NCBI RefSeq assembly: GCF_002269385.1
Contig: NZ_CP022957.1
Coordinates: 4,393,001 to 4,457,000 of the forward strand
Length of the DNA: 64,000 nucleotides
Reading direction: 5' to 3'
Origin: Maribacter cobaltidurans
GTDB taxonomy: Bacteria > Bacteroidota > Bacteroidia > Flavobacteriales > Flavobacteriaceae
Part shown: piece after piece, positions 8,775 through 18,732 of the stretch
How the letters are laid out: every line of letters starts with the position of its first letter
Position numbering within the stretch: position 1 is the first letter of the stretch
The notes under the pieces: generated by a model
Databases searched by the model: none
What the model saw: only the letters and a program-made list of their open reading frames with translations
What the model was told of the DNA's origin: nothing
Translations under genes and position numbers: made by a program

Positions 8775-10334
8775 ATGAAAAAAACATTATGGTTGTTTGC
8801 AGGACTATTGGTAGCCTGTAATTCTTCCCAAAAAACGGTCAAAACTGAAGAAGTATCCAAAGAACCGGCCAATCCAACTATATATGCCGAAACCATTACG
8901 GAACCGGAATTAAAGGAACATCTTTTCACTTATGCCTCAGATGAATTTGAAGGTAGGGAAACAGGTGAGCCTGGTCAAAAAAAAGCCATAGCCTACATAA
9001 GGTCCGAATATGAAAAGTTAGGTATTCCAGCAGCTAAGGCCAATGGTGACTATTTTCAGAAAGTTCCAATTGAGATAAGTAAAATTCCTATTGGAAAATT
9101 AAGCGTAAACAACACCGATTTCCTGTTGGTAGAACACGTATTGACCTTTTCCGAAGCTCAATCCAAGAACAACGAGGTTGTATACGCCGGATTTGGTATA
9201 GAGGATGAAAACTATTCTGATTATCAAGGTTTGGAAGTATCCGGAAAGCTTGTGCTGATAAAATCTGGAGAGCCAGTTGATAAGAATGGTTCCTACGTTA
9301 TTTCCGGTTCCTCAGAAAAATCCATATGGAGCAATATGTCAGAGTCACTTGGCAAAAGAATCCAACTCGCTCAAGAAAAGGGCGCCTCTGGAATTCTATA
9401 TTACGATGCGGAAAATTTTCCCAGGTTTAAAAGCAGGTTTGATTATATGAAGAACAGCAGTAGTGGAAGAATGAGGCTTAAAGATGTCACCTCTGAAAAC
9501 TTCTCCAGCATATTTATTGATAACATCCTCGCGGAAACCATAATGCAGGATATTGAAACAAACGATTCGCCAAAAAATTTGGAGGCCCAACTGACCCTTT
9601 CCTTTGAAAGTTCAAATTTAATGATAGATTCCGAGAATGTGGTTGCCTATATCCAGGGAAAGGAAAAACCTAATGAGTTCCTGATCATTTCATCGCATTT
9701 GGACCATATTGGTATAACCGAGGGTGGTGAAATCAATAACGGTGCTGATGATGACGGCTCAGGTACCGTAGCCATGCTTGAAATTGCGGAAGCGTTCCAA
9801 AAAGCGAAAGAGGAAGGAAACGGGCCAAGAAGATCCATTGTATTCCTTCATGTTACCGGAGAGGAAAAAGGGCTTTTGGGGTCTGAATATTATACGGACG
9901 TTGACCCAATATTTCCGCTAGATCAGACCGTGGCCGACCTCAACATTGACATGGTAGGAAGAATTGACCCAAAGCGGGAAGGAGATAAAAACTATATTTA
10001 TTTAATAGGATCCGATAAATTAAGCACAGAGCTTCACGAACTTTCGGAAGAAATCAATTCAAAATATACACATTTGGAACTTGATTATACCTATAATGAT
10101 GAAAATGACCCGAATCGATTTTATTATAGAAGTGATCATTACAATTTTGCCAAAAATAATATACCCATCATTTTCTATTTCAACGGTACACACGACGATT
10201 ATCATCGCCCCAGTGATACGCCCGATAAAATTAATTATGACCTTTTAGAGAATAGGGCAAAACTCATTTTTTATACGGCATGGGAATTGGCAAACAGACA
10301 AAATCCGGTGATTGTCGATAAGGCTGCAGATTGA
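8775..10334 (+). CDS. M28 family aminopeptidase lipoprotein with PA domain
   Basis: 519 residues. Lipoprotein signal with lipobox LVAC (Cys15). A protease-associated (PA) insert occupies roughly residues 100-280, before the M28 zinc peptidase core. Zinc ligands and catalytic residues are visible: His308 and Asp310 in SSHLDHIG, Asp in NNGADDDGSG, the Glu pair in TGEEKG, Asp in NIDMVGR and the last His in THDDYHRPSDT. M28 lipoproteins cleave N-terminal residues from peptides outside the inner membrane. The gene ends ahead of a hairpin terminator shared with the tRNA-His gene coming from the other side. Confidence 0.92.
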   Translation: MKKTLWLFAGLLVACNSSQKTVKTEEVSKEPANPTIYAETITEPELKEHLFTYASDEFEGRETGEPGQKKAIAYIRSEYEKLGIPAAKANGDYFQKVPIEISKIPIGKLSVNNTDFLLVEHVLTFSEAQSKNNEVVYAGFGIEDENYSDYQGLEVSGKLVLIKSGEPVDKNGSYVISGSSEKSIWSNMSESLGKRIQLAQEKGASGILYYDAENFPRFKSRFDYMKNSSSGRMRLKDVTSENFSSIFIDNILAETIMQDIETNDSPKNLEAQLTLSFESSNLMIDSENVVAYIQGKEKPNEFLIISSHLDHIGITEGGEINNGADDDGSGTVAMLEIAEAFQKAKEEGNGPRRSIVFLHVTGEEKGLLGSEYYTDVDPIFPLDQTVADLNIDMVGRIDPKREGDKNYIYLIGSDKLSTELHELSEEINSKYTHLELDYTYNDENDPNRFYYRSDHYNFAKNNIPIIFYFNGTHDDYHRPSDTPDKINYDLLENRAKLIFYTAWELANRQNPVIVDKAAD

Positions 10335-10396
10335 GTTGAAAACCAAATTATTCAGAGAATAACTGTACCTCTTTAAGATTGACCTTAACAATAAAA

Positions 10397-10427
10397 AAAA
10401 GTCCCGGACAAATTGTCAGGGACTTTT
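10397..10427. terminator. Bidirectional hairpin terminator between M28 peptidase and tRNA-His
   Basis: AAAAGTCCC at 10397-10405 pairs with GGGACTTTT at 10419-10427, with an inner GACAA/TTGTC pairing. A-tract on one side and T-tract on the other let it work on both strands, ending the peptidase mRNA and the tRNA-His transcript. Confidence 0.8.
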
Positions 10428-10438
10428 AAGTTTTTTGG

Positions 10439-10512
10439 GGTGGAAGACCGGGTTCGAACCGGCGACCTCTGGAACCACAATCCAGCGCTCTAACCAACTG
10501 AGCTACAACCAC
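10439..10512 (-). tRNA. tRNA-His (anticodon GTG)
   Basis: 74-base cloverleaf on the minus strand. D-arm GCTC/GAGC, anticodon stem CTGGA/TCCAG with loop TTGTGGT (anticodon GTG), T-arm GCCGG/CCGGT. The extra G at 10513 (position -1, facing C73) fits tRNA-His, and CCA is encoded at 10436-10438. In the acceptor stem GTGGTTG faces CTTCCAC, leaving two adjacent U-U oppositions (positions 5-68 and 6-67). A promoter lies upstream at 10529-10559. Confidence 0.95.
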
Positions 10513-10528
10513 CATTTATAAGCGGCAG

Positions 10529-10559
10529 CAAAGGTAATTTTTTTTCTTCTACTAATCAA
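10529..10559 (-). promoter_or_regulatory. Promoter of tRNA-His (TTG-N20-TACCTTTG)
   Basis: On the minus strand a -7 box TACCTTTG (10536 to 10529) fits the Bacteroidota consensus TAnnTTTG exactly. A TTG (10559 to 10557) sits 20 bases upstream, matching the -33 element. The expected start of transcription is a few bases before the tRNA 5' end. Confidence 0.7.
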
Positions 10560-10850
10560 AAGAAAATAATCTTTAAATAAAATACAATTTTATAAATTAT
10601 CACTTTATCATATGGTCCCAAAACCTTATTTCTTCGATGAATTTTTGTTCTTTTTAATAAATCGGATTTTCATAAATCTTAATATTTCAAGAATACTAAA
10701 ATGCATTTATAAATTAGCAATTAATCGCATAAGAATGTTTTGATTGTGTTATCTTAGTTTGTTAAACAATCTTATTTAAAGAATACAAAAGATATAGATT
10801 CATTGACTTAAGAATCACAAATCCTTTTATTCTGTTACTTTAACCACGGA
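10560..10850. other. AT-rich intergenic region, no gene seen
   Basis: The gene-free stretch between tRNA-His and the first histidine kinase. Very AT-rich, with no open frame, tRNA, convincing hairpin or repeat that I can support. It must hold the promoter of the kinase at 10851, but no clean TAnnTTTG box is evident close to that start. Confidence 0.5.
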
Positions 10851-12854
10851 ATGAAAATATTTTTCCTTTTTGCATATATACTACTTTCAATTTTAAGCTT
10901 CCAGGCCATTTTAACTAAATACCCCAATAATTCTGTACGGTCCGATCAGGTAATGCGGGACACCGTTCATATATTGGAACTTAATAGGAAGGCAGAGGAA
11001 CTGCGGTATAAAAAATCGGATTCCATTCGTATTTTGGCCTTAAAAGCTTTGGAACTTAGCAGCGAAATCGATTACGAAAAAGGGATATTCTATTCCACAT
11101 ACAATTTAGCTAGCCACGAACTATATCAGGGCAATACCGCTAAATCCTTGGAATACAACTTAAAGGCCATCAAAAATCCTAACCTGAAATTGTATCCAAG
11201 TATAGCCATCAAAATTTATAATGATATCGCCCAGGCCCACTTTATAAAAGCGGAACATCCAAAGGCTTATGAAAACTTTTTAATGGCCAAATATCTTGCA
11301 GAAGATACCCAAAATAAAACGGAGATAATACGAATCAACAGCAATTTGGGGACCATGTTCCTATTAATTGGGGATTATGAAGAATCCATGGCATATTATG
11401 ACAAGGCTAGAGAATTCATTGATGAAGACACCCCAAATCATATCCACGGTCTCATACTTTCTAATTTAGGCTACCTAAATATGAAAAAGAAAGCTTTGGA
11501 TATTGCTTTGGACTATTTGAACCAAGGATCCATTCTCGCTCAAAAAACCGACTATTCAACGATTAAAGCTTTTAACTACCTTACTTTAGGTGAAGTATAC
11601 CGTCTAAGCGAACAATATGATAATGCATTGGAATTCTATAAAAAGGCGTCTACGGAGTACCTTGAAAATGGAGACAAAAAAGGTACTGCAGATCTTTATT
11701 TTGGATTGGCTATGGTGCATATGGAATTGAAAGAATTTACACTGGCCAAGGAGTATGCTCATAAAAGCCTTAATCTATATTCTTCATTCAATTTAAAAAC
11801 AGGACTGGAAAAATGTTCAAGACTTTTGTACCAAATAGCTAAATCAGAAAATGATATAAATACCTCCTTAGTATATCTGGAGAGAGCTGAGGCTTATTCA
11901 GATTCTATTTCCAAGGAACAAAACAGAACCAATATAGCCATGCTCAAAGCCAAACTGGCATTTGAGGAGGAAAGAAAGAAACTTGACCAGAAGAACCTGA
12001 CCACGATAAACCAACAAAGAAATTATATCAGTTGGTCCATGTGTATACTTGTGATTGCAGTTTCAATAATTATCATAATCTATAGATCCAACAAGAAAAG
12101 AAAGCAACTCAATGCAGTTTTGGCCGATAAAACAAGGAATTTGTTAGAAAATGAGCGAATACTCAACGAAACCAATGAGACCAAGGATAAATTATTTTCC
12201 ATTGTAGGTCATGACTTAAGAGGTCCCATCATCTCCTTGAAAGGATTGCTTGAAGTATCCTTAAAGGATATAAATGGGGAAAGTCAATTTAAAAGGTTCG
12301 GTCCCAAATTGCACAAAGATTTGGAACATATACATTTTACATTGGACAACCTTTTGAATTGGGGTCAAACTCAAATGCAAGGAGCCTCCGTGAACCCCGT
12401 TAAAATAATTGTAAAGAAGGAATTAGAAGAAATTATTGGTTTATTCGAGGAAAATATAAAAAATAAGAATATTAATCTTTTGAGTTCATTAGATAAAAGT
12501 TTGTGCGTAATGGCCGATTTGAATCACTTTAGAATTATTTTTAGGAACCTCATAAGCAATGCCATCAAGTTCACTCACGAAAACGGAACTATACATATCA
12601 AAGGAGAAATTACCGACAATCATACAATAATTAAAGTAATTGACAATGGAGTGGGTATGTCCAAAGTAAATATCAATAAAATTTGGGATAACAAAGAGCA
12701 TTTATCCACTTTTGGAACACAATCTGAAAAAGGAACAGGATTAGGGTTGATGCTTTGCAAAGAAATGGTTGAAAAAAACAATGGAAACATCCAGTTGGAG
12801 AGTGAAATAGATGTAGGGACTTCGTTCTTCATTAGTTTGTCAAAATGTCCTTAA
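10851..12854 (+). CDS. TPR-containing sensor histidine kinase (first of two tandem paralogues)
   Basis: 667 residues. N-terminal hydrophobic segment, then tetratricopeptide repeats over about residues 45-340 that would lie in the periplasm, a membrane helix near 391-410, a coiled coil, and a cytoplasmic kinase. The phosphoacceptor is His454 in GHDLRGP; the ATPase part shows the N box NLISNAIKFT, G1 DNGVGMS and G2 GTGLGL. TPR kinases of this form are common in Bacteroidota and probably sense protein or peptide ligands. No response regulator adjoins; the next gene is a paralogue with the same layout. Confidence 0.9.
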   Translation: MKIFFLFAYILLSILSFQAILTKYPNNSVRSDQVMRDTVHILELNRKAEELRYKKSDSIRILALKALELSSEIDYEKGIFYSTYNLASHELYQGNTAKSLEYNLKAIKNPNLKLYPSIAIKIYNDIAQAHFIKAEHPKAYENFLMAKYLAEDTQNKTEIIRINSNLGTMFLLIGDYEESMAYYDKAREFIDEDTPNHIHGLILSNLGYLNMKKKALDIALDYLNQGSILAQKTDYSTIKAFNYLTLGEVYRLSEQYDNALEFYKKASTEYLENGDKKGTADLYFGLAMVHMELKEFTLAKEYAHKSLNLYSSFNLKTGLEKCSRLLYQIAKSENDINTSLVYLERAEAYSDSISKEQNRTNIAMLKAKLAFEEERKKLDQKNLTTINQQRNYISWSMCILVIAVSIIIIIYRSNKKRKQLNAVLADKTRNLLENERILNETNETKDKLFSIVGHDLRGPIISLKGLLEVSLKDINGESQFKRFGPKLHKDLEHIHFTLDNLLNWGQTQMQGASVNPVKIIVKKELEEIIGLFEENIKNKNINLLSSLDKSLCVMADLNHFRIIFRNLISNAIKFTHENGTIHIKGEITDNHTIIKVIDNGVGMSKVNINKIWDNKEHLSTFGTQSEKGTGLGLMLCKEMVEKNNGNIQLESEIDVGTSFFISLSKCP

Positions 12855-13069
12855 AACCCCAACAATTTAATTTATAAGAGAATTACTTTTCTTAATATTT
12901 TAAATTTACAGTATTATTTATATAGGTAATAAAAATGATATTTTAGAATTATATCATCGACCAAATGCATAATTTACAGATAAAACACACAAAAAATGGA
13001 AGTTCACAACAATTATTGAAATTTTAAATAGAACCATCCTAAATTTAATTTTTTAATGAGCTCTAACCG

Positions 13070-15151
13070 GTGATAATTAAATTTAAACTTCTTAACATAC
13101 CCTTTTTGAGTGGTTCCGTTAAAACAGGAATGCTTTTCGTATTTCTCTTTTATGCCAATGGTAATTTTGCCCAATTATCCTTAAGGGACTCGCTACAAAT
13201 AGAAGTTGCCAAACTTCAAAATTCAACCAAAGAGAATACCGATTATATCGATTTAATACTTGAGTTAGGACTCGAGCAACGTTATTATAATTTGGATAGC
13301 CTAAAAATTTTGTCCAATGAAGGTCTGAAACTGAGTACCAAAATTGATTACGCAAAAGGAATGGCAAAGTCATATTTGGGATTAGGAACTTTTTATTCCG
13401 ACAAAGGTAAGTACGATCAGTCCATTACCAGTTTAAAAAAGGCATTGGAAATCAGTGTGGATTCCCATGATGATCAATTGAGGCTTACCATACTAAACAC
13501 CATAGGCGGACAATATGATTATAAAGGCGATTTTGACCTCGCCCTTAGGGAATATTTAAAGTGTATTGAGATAGCAGAATACTTGAACGACCAAAATATG
13601 CTATCAATCGTTAATGAGAACATAGCCAATCTTTACATTACACAGAAGGATTATGAAGAAGGAATGTTCTATTATGAAAAAGTAAAAAAAATCAATGAAA
13701 AAATTGGTGATCCCATAATCATTGCAGAAACGATGAGTAATATGGCATCTACATATGCCGATATTGGCAAACTGGAACTGGCCATGTTCAATATCAACAC
13801 CGCAATAAAGACTTTTGAGGAAAACAAAATTATAGATTGGCTGGCTTATGCCTATCAGGTTAAGGGAAAGGTCTATCTAAAACAACAGAAAAACAAATGG
13901 GCTCTTTATTGGTACTCCCAAAGTGAGTATCTGCATGAAAAATTAGATGACATAAGGGAAAAAATAACCCTTTTGACAGGCATAGCCGAGGCCCAACTTA
14001 ATTTAGGGAAGGATAGTATATCCAGAATTTATGCCCAACGTGCCTATGACCTTTCCAAAAACATCGACGCTGCTTCAGGTATAGAGGAAGGCTCAAAGCT
14101 TCTTTATCAAATACACAAGAACAACGGTGATTTTAAATCCGCATTGGAATATCATGAAATTTTCAAGGATGTTTCCACTAAGATTACAAGAAAAGAAAGC
14201 ATGAAGGGACTCAACATGCTTAAGACAAAAATAGCTTATGAAAAGCAGAAAGAATATTTGATACAAGAAAACGAAAAGGCGCTTTCCAAACAAAAGAACT
14301 ATGTATATGCCTCTTTGATTATCCTGTTTATATTTTTGGTCATAACTATTCTGATAAAGCGAAATGCCAAAATTCAAAAAAAGTTGAATAGGGAGCTTAT
14401 TTTGAAGCAAGAGGATTTAGAAAGGAAGGAAAAATATCTACATGAAGTTAACCATACCAAAAACAAACTTTTTTCCATTATTGGTCATGACCTGAGAGGC
14501 CCAATTGGTGCATTCCAAGGGTTGATCAAATTATTTAAGGAAGGGGAAATGTCAAAAGATGAATTCATCGGTTTTGTACCAAAATTGAAATCAGATATTG
14601 ACCATATATCCTTTACTTTGAACAACTTACTATCTTGGGGGCAAACCCAAATGAACGGATCTGTAACTAAACCGGGGCTTACTTCCATTGAAAATATTGT
14701 CAATGAAAACATTTCATTGCTTTCAGAGGTGGCAAATGCCAAATCTATCAAACTGATTAACAGAATAGAGCCCAATACAACAACATGGTGTGATAGTAAT
14801 CAAATCGATATTGTTATTAGAAACCTGATGAGCAATGCACTAAAATTTACACCAGAGAACGGAATCGTTACCATTGGTGCAGTGGAAAGAACAAAACAGT
14901 GGGAAATTTATGTTCGGGACAATGGAGTTGGGATGAGCGAGGAAACCCTTGGAAAAATATTCGACCAATCTGGAACACATTCCACATATGGTACAAATGA
15001 CGAAAAGGGAACTGGTCTTGGCCTGTCCTTGTGCAAGGAAATGGTAGAAAAAAACAATGGGATTATATGGGTAGATAGTGCCATTAACAAAGGCTCTAGC
15101 TTCTATTTTACCATTCCCAAGGCACGCAAGGAGTATAAAAAAACGGCTTAA
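13070..15151 (+). CDS. TPR-containing sensor histidine kinase (second of two tandem paralogues)
   Basis: 693 residues with a GTG start at 13070; an in-frame ATG at 13130 would start directly at the hydrophobic signal (MLFVFLFYANGNFAQ) and is a serious alternative. Same plan as the preceding kinase: TPR array about residues 60-370, membrane helix near 408-428, coiled coil, His473 in GHDLRGP, N box NLMSNALKFT, G1 DNGVGMS, G2 GTGLGL. Local wording is close to the neighbour (LLSWGQTQMNG versus LLNWGQTQMQG), indicating tandem duplication. No response regulator is adjacent. The stop TAA overlaps the stop of the convergent bshB1. Confidence 0.9.
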   Translation: MIIKFKLLNIPFLSGSVKTGMLFVFLFYANGNFAQLSLRDSLQIEVAKLQNSTKENTDYIDLILELGLEQRYYNLDSLKILSNEGLKLSTKIDYAKGMAKSYLGLGTFYSDKGKYDQSITSLKKALEISVDSHDDQLRLTILNTIGGQYDYKGDFDLALREYLKCIEIAEYLNDQNMLSIVNENIANLYITQKDYEEGMFYYEKVKKINEKIGDPIIIAETMSNMASTYADIGKLELAMFNINTAIKTFEENKIIDWLAYAYQVKGKVYLKQQKNKWALYWYSQSEYLHEKLDDIREKITLLTGIAEAQLNLGKDSISRIYAQRAYDLSKNIDAASGIEEGSKLLYQIHKNNGDFKSALEYHEIFKDVSTKITRKESMKGLNMLKTKIAYEKQKEYLIQENEKALSKQKNYVYASLIILFIFLVITILIKRNAKIQKKLNRELILKQEDLERKEKYLHEVNHTKNKLFSIIGHDLRGPIGAFQGLIKLFKEGEMSKDEFIGFVPKLKSDIDHISFTLNNLLSWGQTQMNGSVTKPGLTSIENIVNENISLLSEVANAKSIKLINRIEPNTTTWCDSNQIDIVIRNLMSNALKFTPENGIVTIGAVERTKQWEIYVRDNGVGMSEETLGKIFDQSGTHSTYGTNDEKGTGLGLSLCKEMVEKNNGIIWVDSAINKGSSFYFTIPKARKEYKKTA

Positions 15152-15864
15152 ATCAAAGAGTCTAATGACTCTACCGCAAGCATTCTTTCTACCGTAAAGC
15201 CCTCGGCATAATCAACACCAACTAACCTACCTAAATCTTGCGCCCTATAGCGAACACTTTCAATGAAAGTCTTGCTACTTATTGGAGTTTCTGGTTCCTT
15301 ACTTTTTGGATCATGGAATTGTGAGGAGTAGGCCAATATGGCCTCCGTTTTCCTTTCCATAAAATTACTGATATCAACAACAAAATCTGGGGTAAGGTTT
15401 TTCCATTGAATATAGTGATATACTGATTTTGGCCTCCATTTTTCCTGTGGCATGCCTTCAAATTGTGTTTCTATTTTGACAAGTCCACTTAAAAAGCAGG
15501 AATCACTTACCAATTCGCTTCCTTTGGCATGATCTATATGTCTGTCATCTATGGCATTACAAAGAACAATTTCAGGTTGATATTTTCTAATCATCCTGAT
15601 TATCTCCAACTGATGTTTTTCATCGTTTACAAAAAACCCATCCCTGAATTCCATATTTTCCCTAATGGCTACTCCCAATATTCCTTTGGATTCCTCAGCT
15701 TCCTTATCACGAATTTCTGCGGACCCCCTTGTTCCCAGCTCCCCACGGGTCAAATCTATGATGCCAACCTTCTTTCCATTAGCTACTTCTTTTGCTATGG
15801 TCCCAGCGGCACCCAATTCCGCATCATCAGGATGTGCACCAAACACCAGTATATCTAATTTCAT
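15148..15864 (-). CDS. bshB1: Bacillithiol biosynthesis deacetylase BshB1
   Basis: 238 residues, cytoplasmic zinc deacetylase of the PIG-L/LmbE fold. The metal and catalytic motif HPDDAE starts at His11, and a second metal ligand region DRHIDH lies near residue 112. The TRGELGTRG segment is characteristic of the BshB1 group, which removes acetate from GlcNAc-malate to give GlcN-malate, the second step in making the thiol bacillithiol. bshA and bshC are not in the window. It is the last gene of a three-gene minus-strand run (MATE transporter, PLP enzyme, bshB1) with spacings of about 35 bases. Confidence 0.92.
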   Translation of the reverse strand: MKLDILVFGAHPDDAELGAAGTIAKEVANGKKVGIIDLTRGELGTRGSAEIRDKEAEESKGILGVAIRENMEFRDGFFVNDEKHQLEIIRMIRKYQPEIVLCNAIDDRHIDHAKGSELVSDSCFLSGLVKIETQFEGMPQEKWRPKSVYHYIQWKNLTPDFVVDISNFMERKTEAILAYSSQFHDPKSKEPETPISSKTFIESVRYRAQDLGRLVGVDYAEGFTVERMLAVESLDSLI

Positions 15865-15900
15865 TTAATCGTTTTTAGGTTTTTGGATGGATAAAATAAT

Positions 15901-17079
15901 TTAAACTGAGGTTTTCGATGTATTCTTTACAACAGCCAAAGCGTTCTGAATATCCTCAATAAGATCTTCCGGCTCCTCAATCCCTACCGAAAAACGTATC
16001 AGACCATCTTTAATGCCCTGTTGCGCCCTAACTTCAGGACTCATCAACGAATGTGATGTTTGGGATGGAGATAAAACTGTACTCTCTACCCCCGCCAAGC
16101 TCATAGAGGATTTTATAAGCTTCAAGGATTTTTGGAAAAGTGAAGCATCCAAATAGGGCTTTAATTCAAAGGAAAGCATGCCCCCGAAACCCTTCATTTG
16201 CCTTTTGGCCAACTCATGATCTTTATGTGATGTTAAACCTGGATAATAAACAGCATCTATATCGGTATGTGATTCCAGAAATTTGGCCATTTCCATAGCA
16301 TTTTCATTCTGTGCCTTTACCCTAAGTCCCATGGTTTTTATGCTTCGTTCCAATAACCAAACCGTATATTCGCTCAGGCTACCGCCAAAGTTTTTGGCTA
16401 AATGGAAAATCCGGTTTATCTGTTCTTTACTCGCGGCAACAGCCCCTGCACAGATATCCGAATGTCCACCCATATATTTTGTTGCGCTGTGGATGACTAT
16501 ATCGATGCCAAAATCGATAGGGTTTTGGTTCACCGGACTGGCAAAGGTGTTATCGATCATGGAAATTATACCTTTCTTTTTAGCAATAGAGGCTACTCCT
16601 TCAATATCAGTTATGGTCAAAAGAGGGTTTGATGGTGTTTCAATATAAATGACCTTGGTGTTATCCCGAATTTTTTCTTCAAAATCCTTTGGTTGCCAAC
16701 CCTCCGTAAAGGAATAGGAGATTCCATATTTATCAAATTCCTCCGTTACCAAATTGTAGGTTCCCCCATATAGCGTTTGCTGCAGAACCACATGGTCCCC
16801 AGCCCTAAGAAACGCCAACAAGGCCGTACTGACCGCTGCCATACCACTACCAAAAATCAATGCGGACTCTGCATGTTCCAAAGCCGCAATTTTTTTACAG
16901 AGCCCTTCCTGATTGGGGGTGTTAAAATAACGGGGATACCGTTTAACATCCACATCATCAAAAGCATAGGATGTGCTCATATACAAAGGTGATACGGCAC
17001 CTTTGTGAACAGTGTCTTCTAATTCCCCTATATGTGTACATACCGTGTTTAAACCCTTTCCTTTTGCGTTCATACTCAT
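15901..17079 (-). CDS. Cys/Met metabolism PLP-dependent enzyme (cystathionine gamma-synthase / gamma-lyase family)
   Basis: 392 residues, fold type I PLP enzyme, cytoplasmic. The Schiff-base lysine is Lys201 in SATKYMGGH; GSGMAA near residue 77 contacts the phosphate and the YGGTYNL segment includes the family Tyr. Members include cystathionine gamma-synthase, cystathionine gamma- and beta-lyases, O-acetylhomoserine sulfhydrylase and methionine gamma-lyase; sequence reading alone does not separate these. Its position just before bshB1, whose product pathway uses cysteine, is compatible with a role in transsulfuration, but that is inference. Confidence 0.88.
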   Translation of the reverse strand: MSMNAKGKGLNTVCTHIGELEDTVHKGAVSPLYMSTSYAFDDVDVKRYPRYFNTPNQEGLCKKIAALEHAESALIFGSGMAAVSTALLAFLRAGDHVVLQQTLYGGTYNLVTEEFDKYGISYSFTEGWQPKDFEEKIRDNTKVIYIETPSNPLLTITDIEGVASIAKKKGIISMIDNTFASPVNQNPIDFGIDIVIHSATKYMGGHSDICAGAVAASKEQINRIFHLAKNFGGSLSEYTVWLLERSIKTMGLRVKAQNENAMEMAKFLESHTDIDAVYYPGLTSHKDHELAKRQMKGFGGMLSFELKPYLDASLFQKSLKLIKSSMSLAGVESTVLSPSQTSHSLMSPEVRAQQGIKDGLIRFSVGIEEPEDLIEDIQNALAVVKNTSKTSV

Positions 17080-17114
17080 AATTTAAATCAAAGCTTTAAA
17101 GGTACGAAAACGAC

Positions 17115-18521
17115 CTATATTTCTATTCTTTTCCAATTTCCCTTTTTAAAAAGAATAATGGAAATTATGGCCAACAAAACTTCGGCCAAGGTAATTGCCA
17201 AAAACACGCCCACGGCTCCCCAGTTAAAATAGAATGCCGCAACATAGGCAAATGGCAACTGAAAAGCCCAAAAGGCCAATAGATTTATTTTTGTGGGTGT
17301 TCCTGTATCACCTGCACCATTAAATGCTTGCGTAACCACCATGCCATAGGCATAGAAAATATAACCTGCCGCAATTATCCTCAGACAAAGTGCACCATTT
17401 TCAACGACCAAGGGAGTTGTATTGAACCAGCCTACTATTTCAGTTGAAAACAGTAGATAAATCAAAGAGACAGCTGCCATAAAATATACGTTATACCTTC
17501 CCGTTTTCCATACAGATCTTTCTGCCCGCTCCGGCTGCTTGGCTCCCAAATTCTGCCCAACCAAGGTTGCAGCGGCATTGCTCATCCCCCAGGACGGCAT
17601 TAAAGTAAAGAGCATCACTCTAATGGCAATAGTATATCCTGCCAAAACTTCGCTACCAAACTCCGACATCATTCGCATTAAGAATACCCAACTAGAGGTA
17701 CCTATTAAAAACTGGGCAATCCCCCCTAGAGAAACCTTGATCAAATTGATCATAACCTTAAAATTAAAAATAAGGTCTTTTAAGGCAAGTTTTATTTTGC
17801 CCCAACCAAAAAACAAGATGCCCAACTGAAATAATACAGCCATTCCCCTTCCAATATTGGTGGCAATGGCAGCACCAGTAACACCAAACTCAGGTATTGG
17901 TCCCCATCCAAAAATAAAAAAGGGATCCAAGATTATATTCAATCCATTTGAAAGAACAAGGGTCCACATGGCAATGGAGGCATCACCGGCCCCCCTAAAA
18001 ATAGCATTTATTAGAAATAGTAACATGATTACTACATTGCCGCCCAACAACCATTTCGTGTACCCATAGCCCTCCCTGATTAGGTCAGGTTCCGCACCCA
18101 TTAATGCAAGAATGTCCTTGGCAAATATAAAACCCAGAATGCCCGTTAGAACGGAGATAAAAACTCCAAGGCCTATTGCCTGAACAGCGGCTTCCTTGGC
18201 ACCAGAAATATCTTTGGCTCCTACCCTTCTGGCAACTATGGCCGTGGCCGCCATGCTTAAACCAATGGCCAACGCATAGATAAGTGTTATTACAGACTCG
18301 GTAAGACCAATGGTAGCTACTGCATTGACGCTAACTTTTGAAACGTAGGCGATATCTACCAATGCAAAAATAGATTCCATTAGCATTTCCAATATCATGG
18401 GTATGGAAAGCATAAAAATTGCCCTGCGAATGCTACCCTGGGTAAATTCGGATTCCTTACCGGTTACGGCGATCCAAAAATAGGAAGCTATATTTTTTAT
18501 TGAGTATTTATTTGAACTCAT
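17115..18521 (-). CDS. MATE family multidrug/cation efflux transporter
   Basis: 468 residues with about twelve membrane helices arranged as two similar halves, the typical MATE layout (the motif around RRAIFMLSIPMILEM opens the first half). MATE pumps export cationic drugs and metabolites using sodium or proton gradients. First gene of the minus-strand run with the PLP enzyme and bshB1; 35 bases separate it from the next gene. The substrate is not predictable. Promoter presumably in the 211-base gap upstream. Confidence 0.92.
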   Translation of the reverse strand: MSSNKYSIKNIASYFWIAVTGKESEFTQGSIRRAIFMLSIPMILEMLMESIFALVDIAYVSKVSVNAVATIGLTESVITLIYALAIGLSMAATAIVARRVGAKDISGAKEAAVQAIGLGVFISVLTGILGFIFAKDILALMGAEPDLIREGYGYTKWLLGGNVVIMLLFLINAIFRGAGDASIAMWTLVLSNGLNIILDPFFIFGWGPIPEFGVTGAAIATNIGRGMAVLFQLGILFFGWGKIKLALKDLIFNFKVMINLIKVSLGGIAQFLIGTSSWVFLMRMMSEFGSEVLAGYTIAIRVMLFTLMPSWGMSNAAATLVGQNLGAKQPERAERSVWKTGRYNVYFMAAVSLIYLLFSTEIVGWFNTTPLVVENGALCLRIIAAGYIFYAYGMVVTQAFNGAGDTGTPTKINLLAFWAFQLPFAYVAAFYFNWGAVGVFLAITLAEVLLAIISIILFKKGNWKRIEI

Positions 18522-18732
18522 TGAAAAGAAATTTATAATTGATAAAAAAAGAAATTATAAGCCAAGGTCGTTTTGAAGAATACGACCAAAAAAGGCTTTA
18601 AACAGCGGGTATAAATTCCTAGAGTTCCATAATAGGGCAAAGATGCAAAAAATTATAATTGAAAATATATTTTACCGATTGATAAAATCATCTATTTTTC
18701 CAAAAAGGAACTTCCAAACAAATTAAAACTCT

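Noticed and set aside
18540..18660. AT-rich inverted repeats before the M14 gene
   Set aside because: Arms consist only of A and T and are expected by chance at this base composition.
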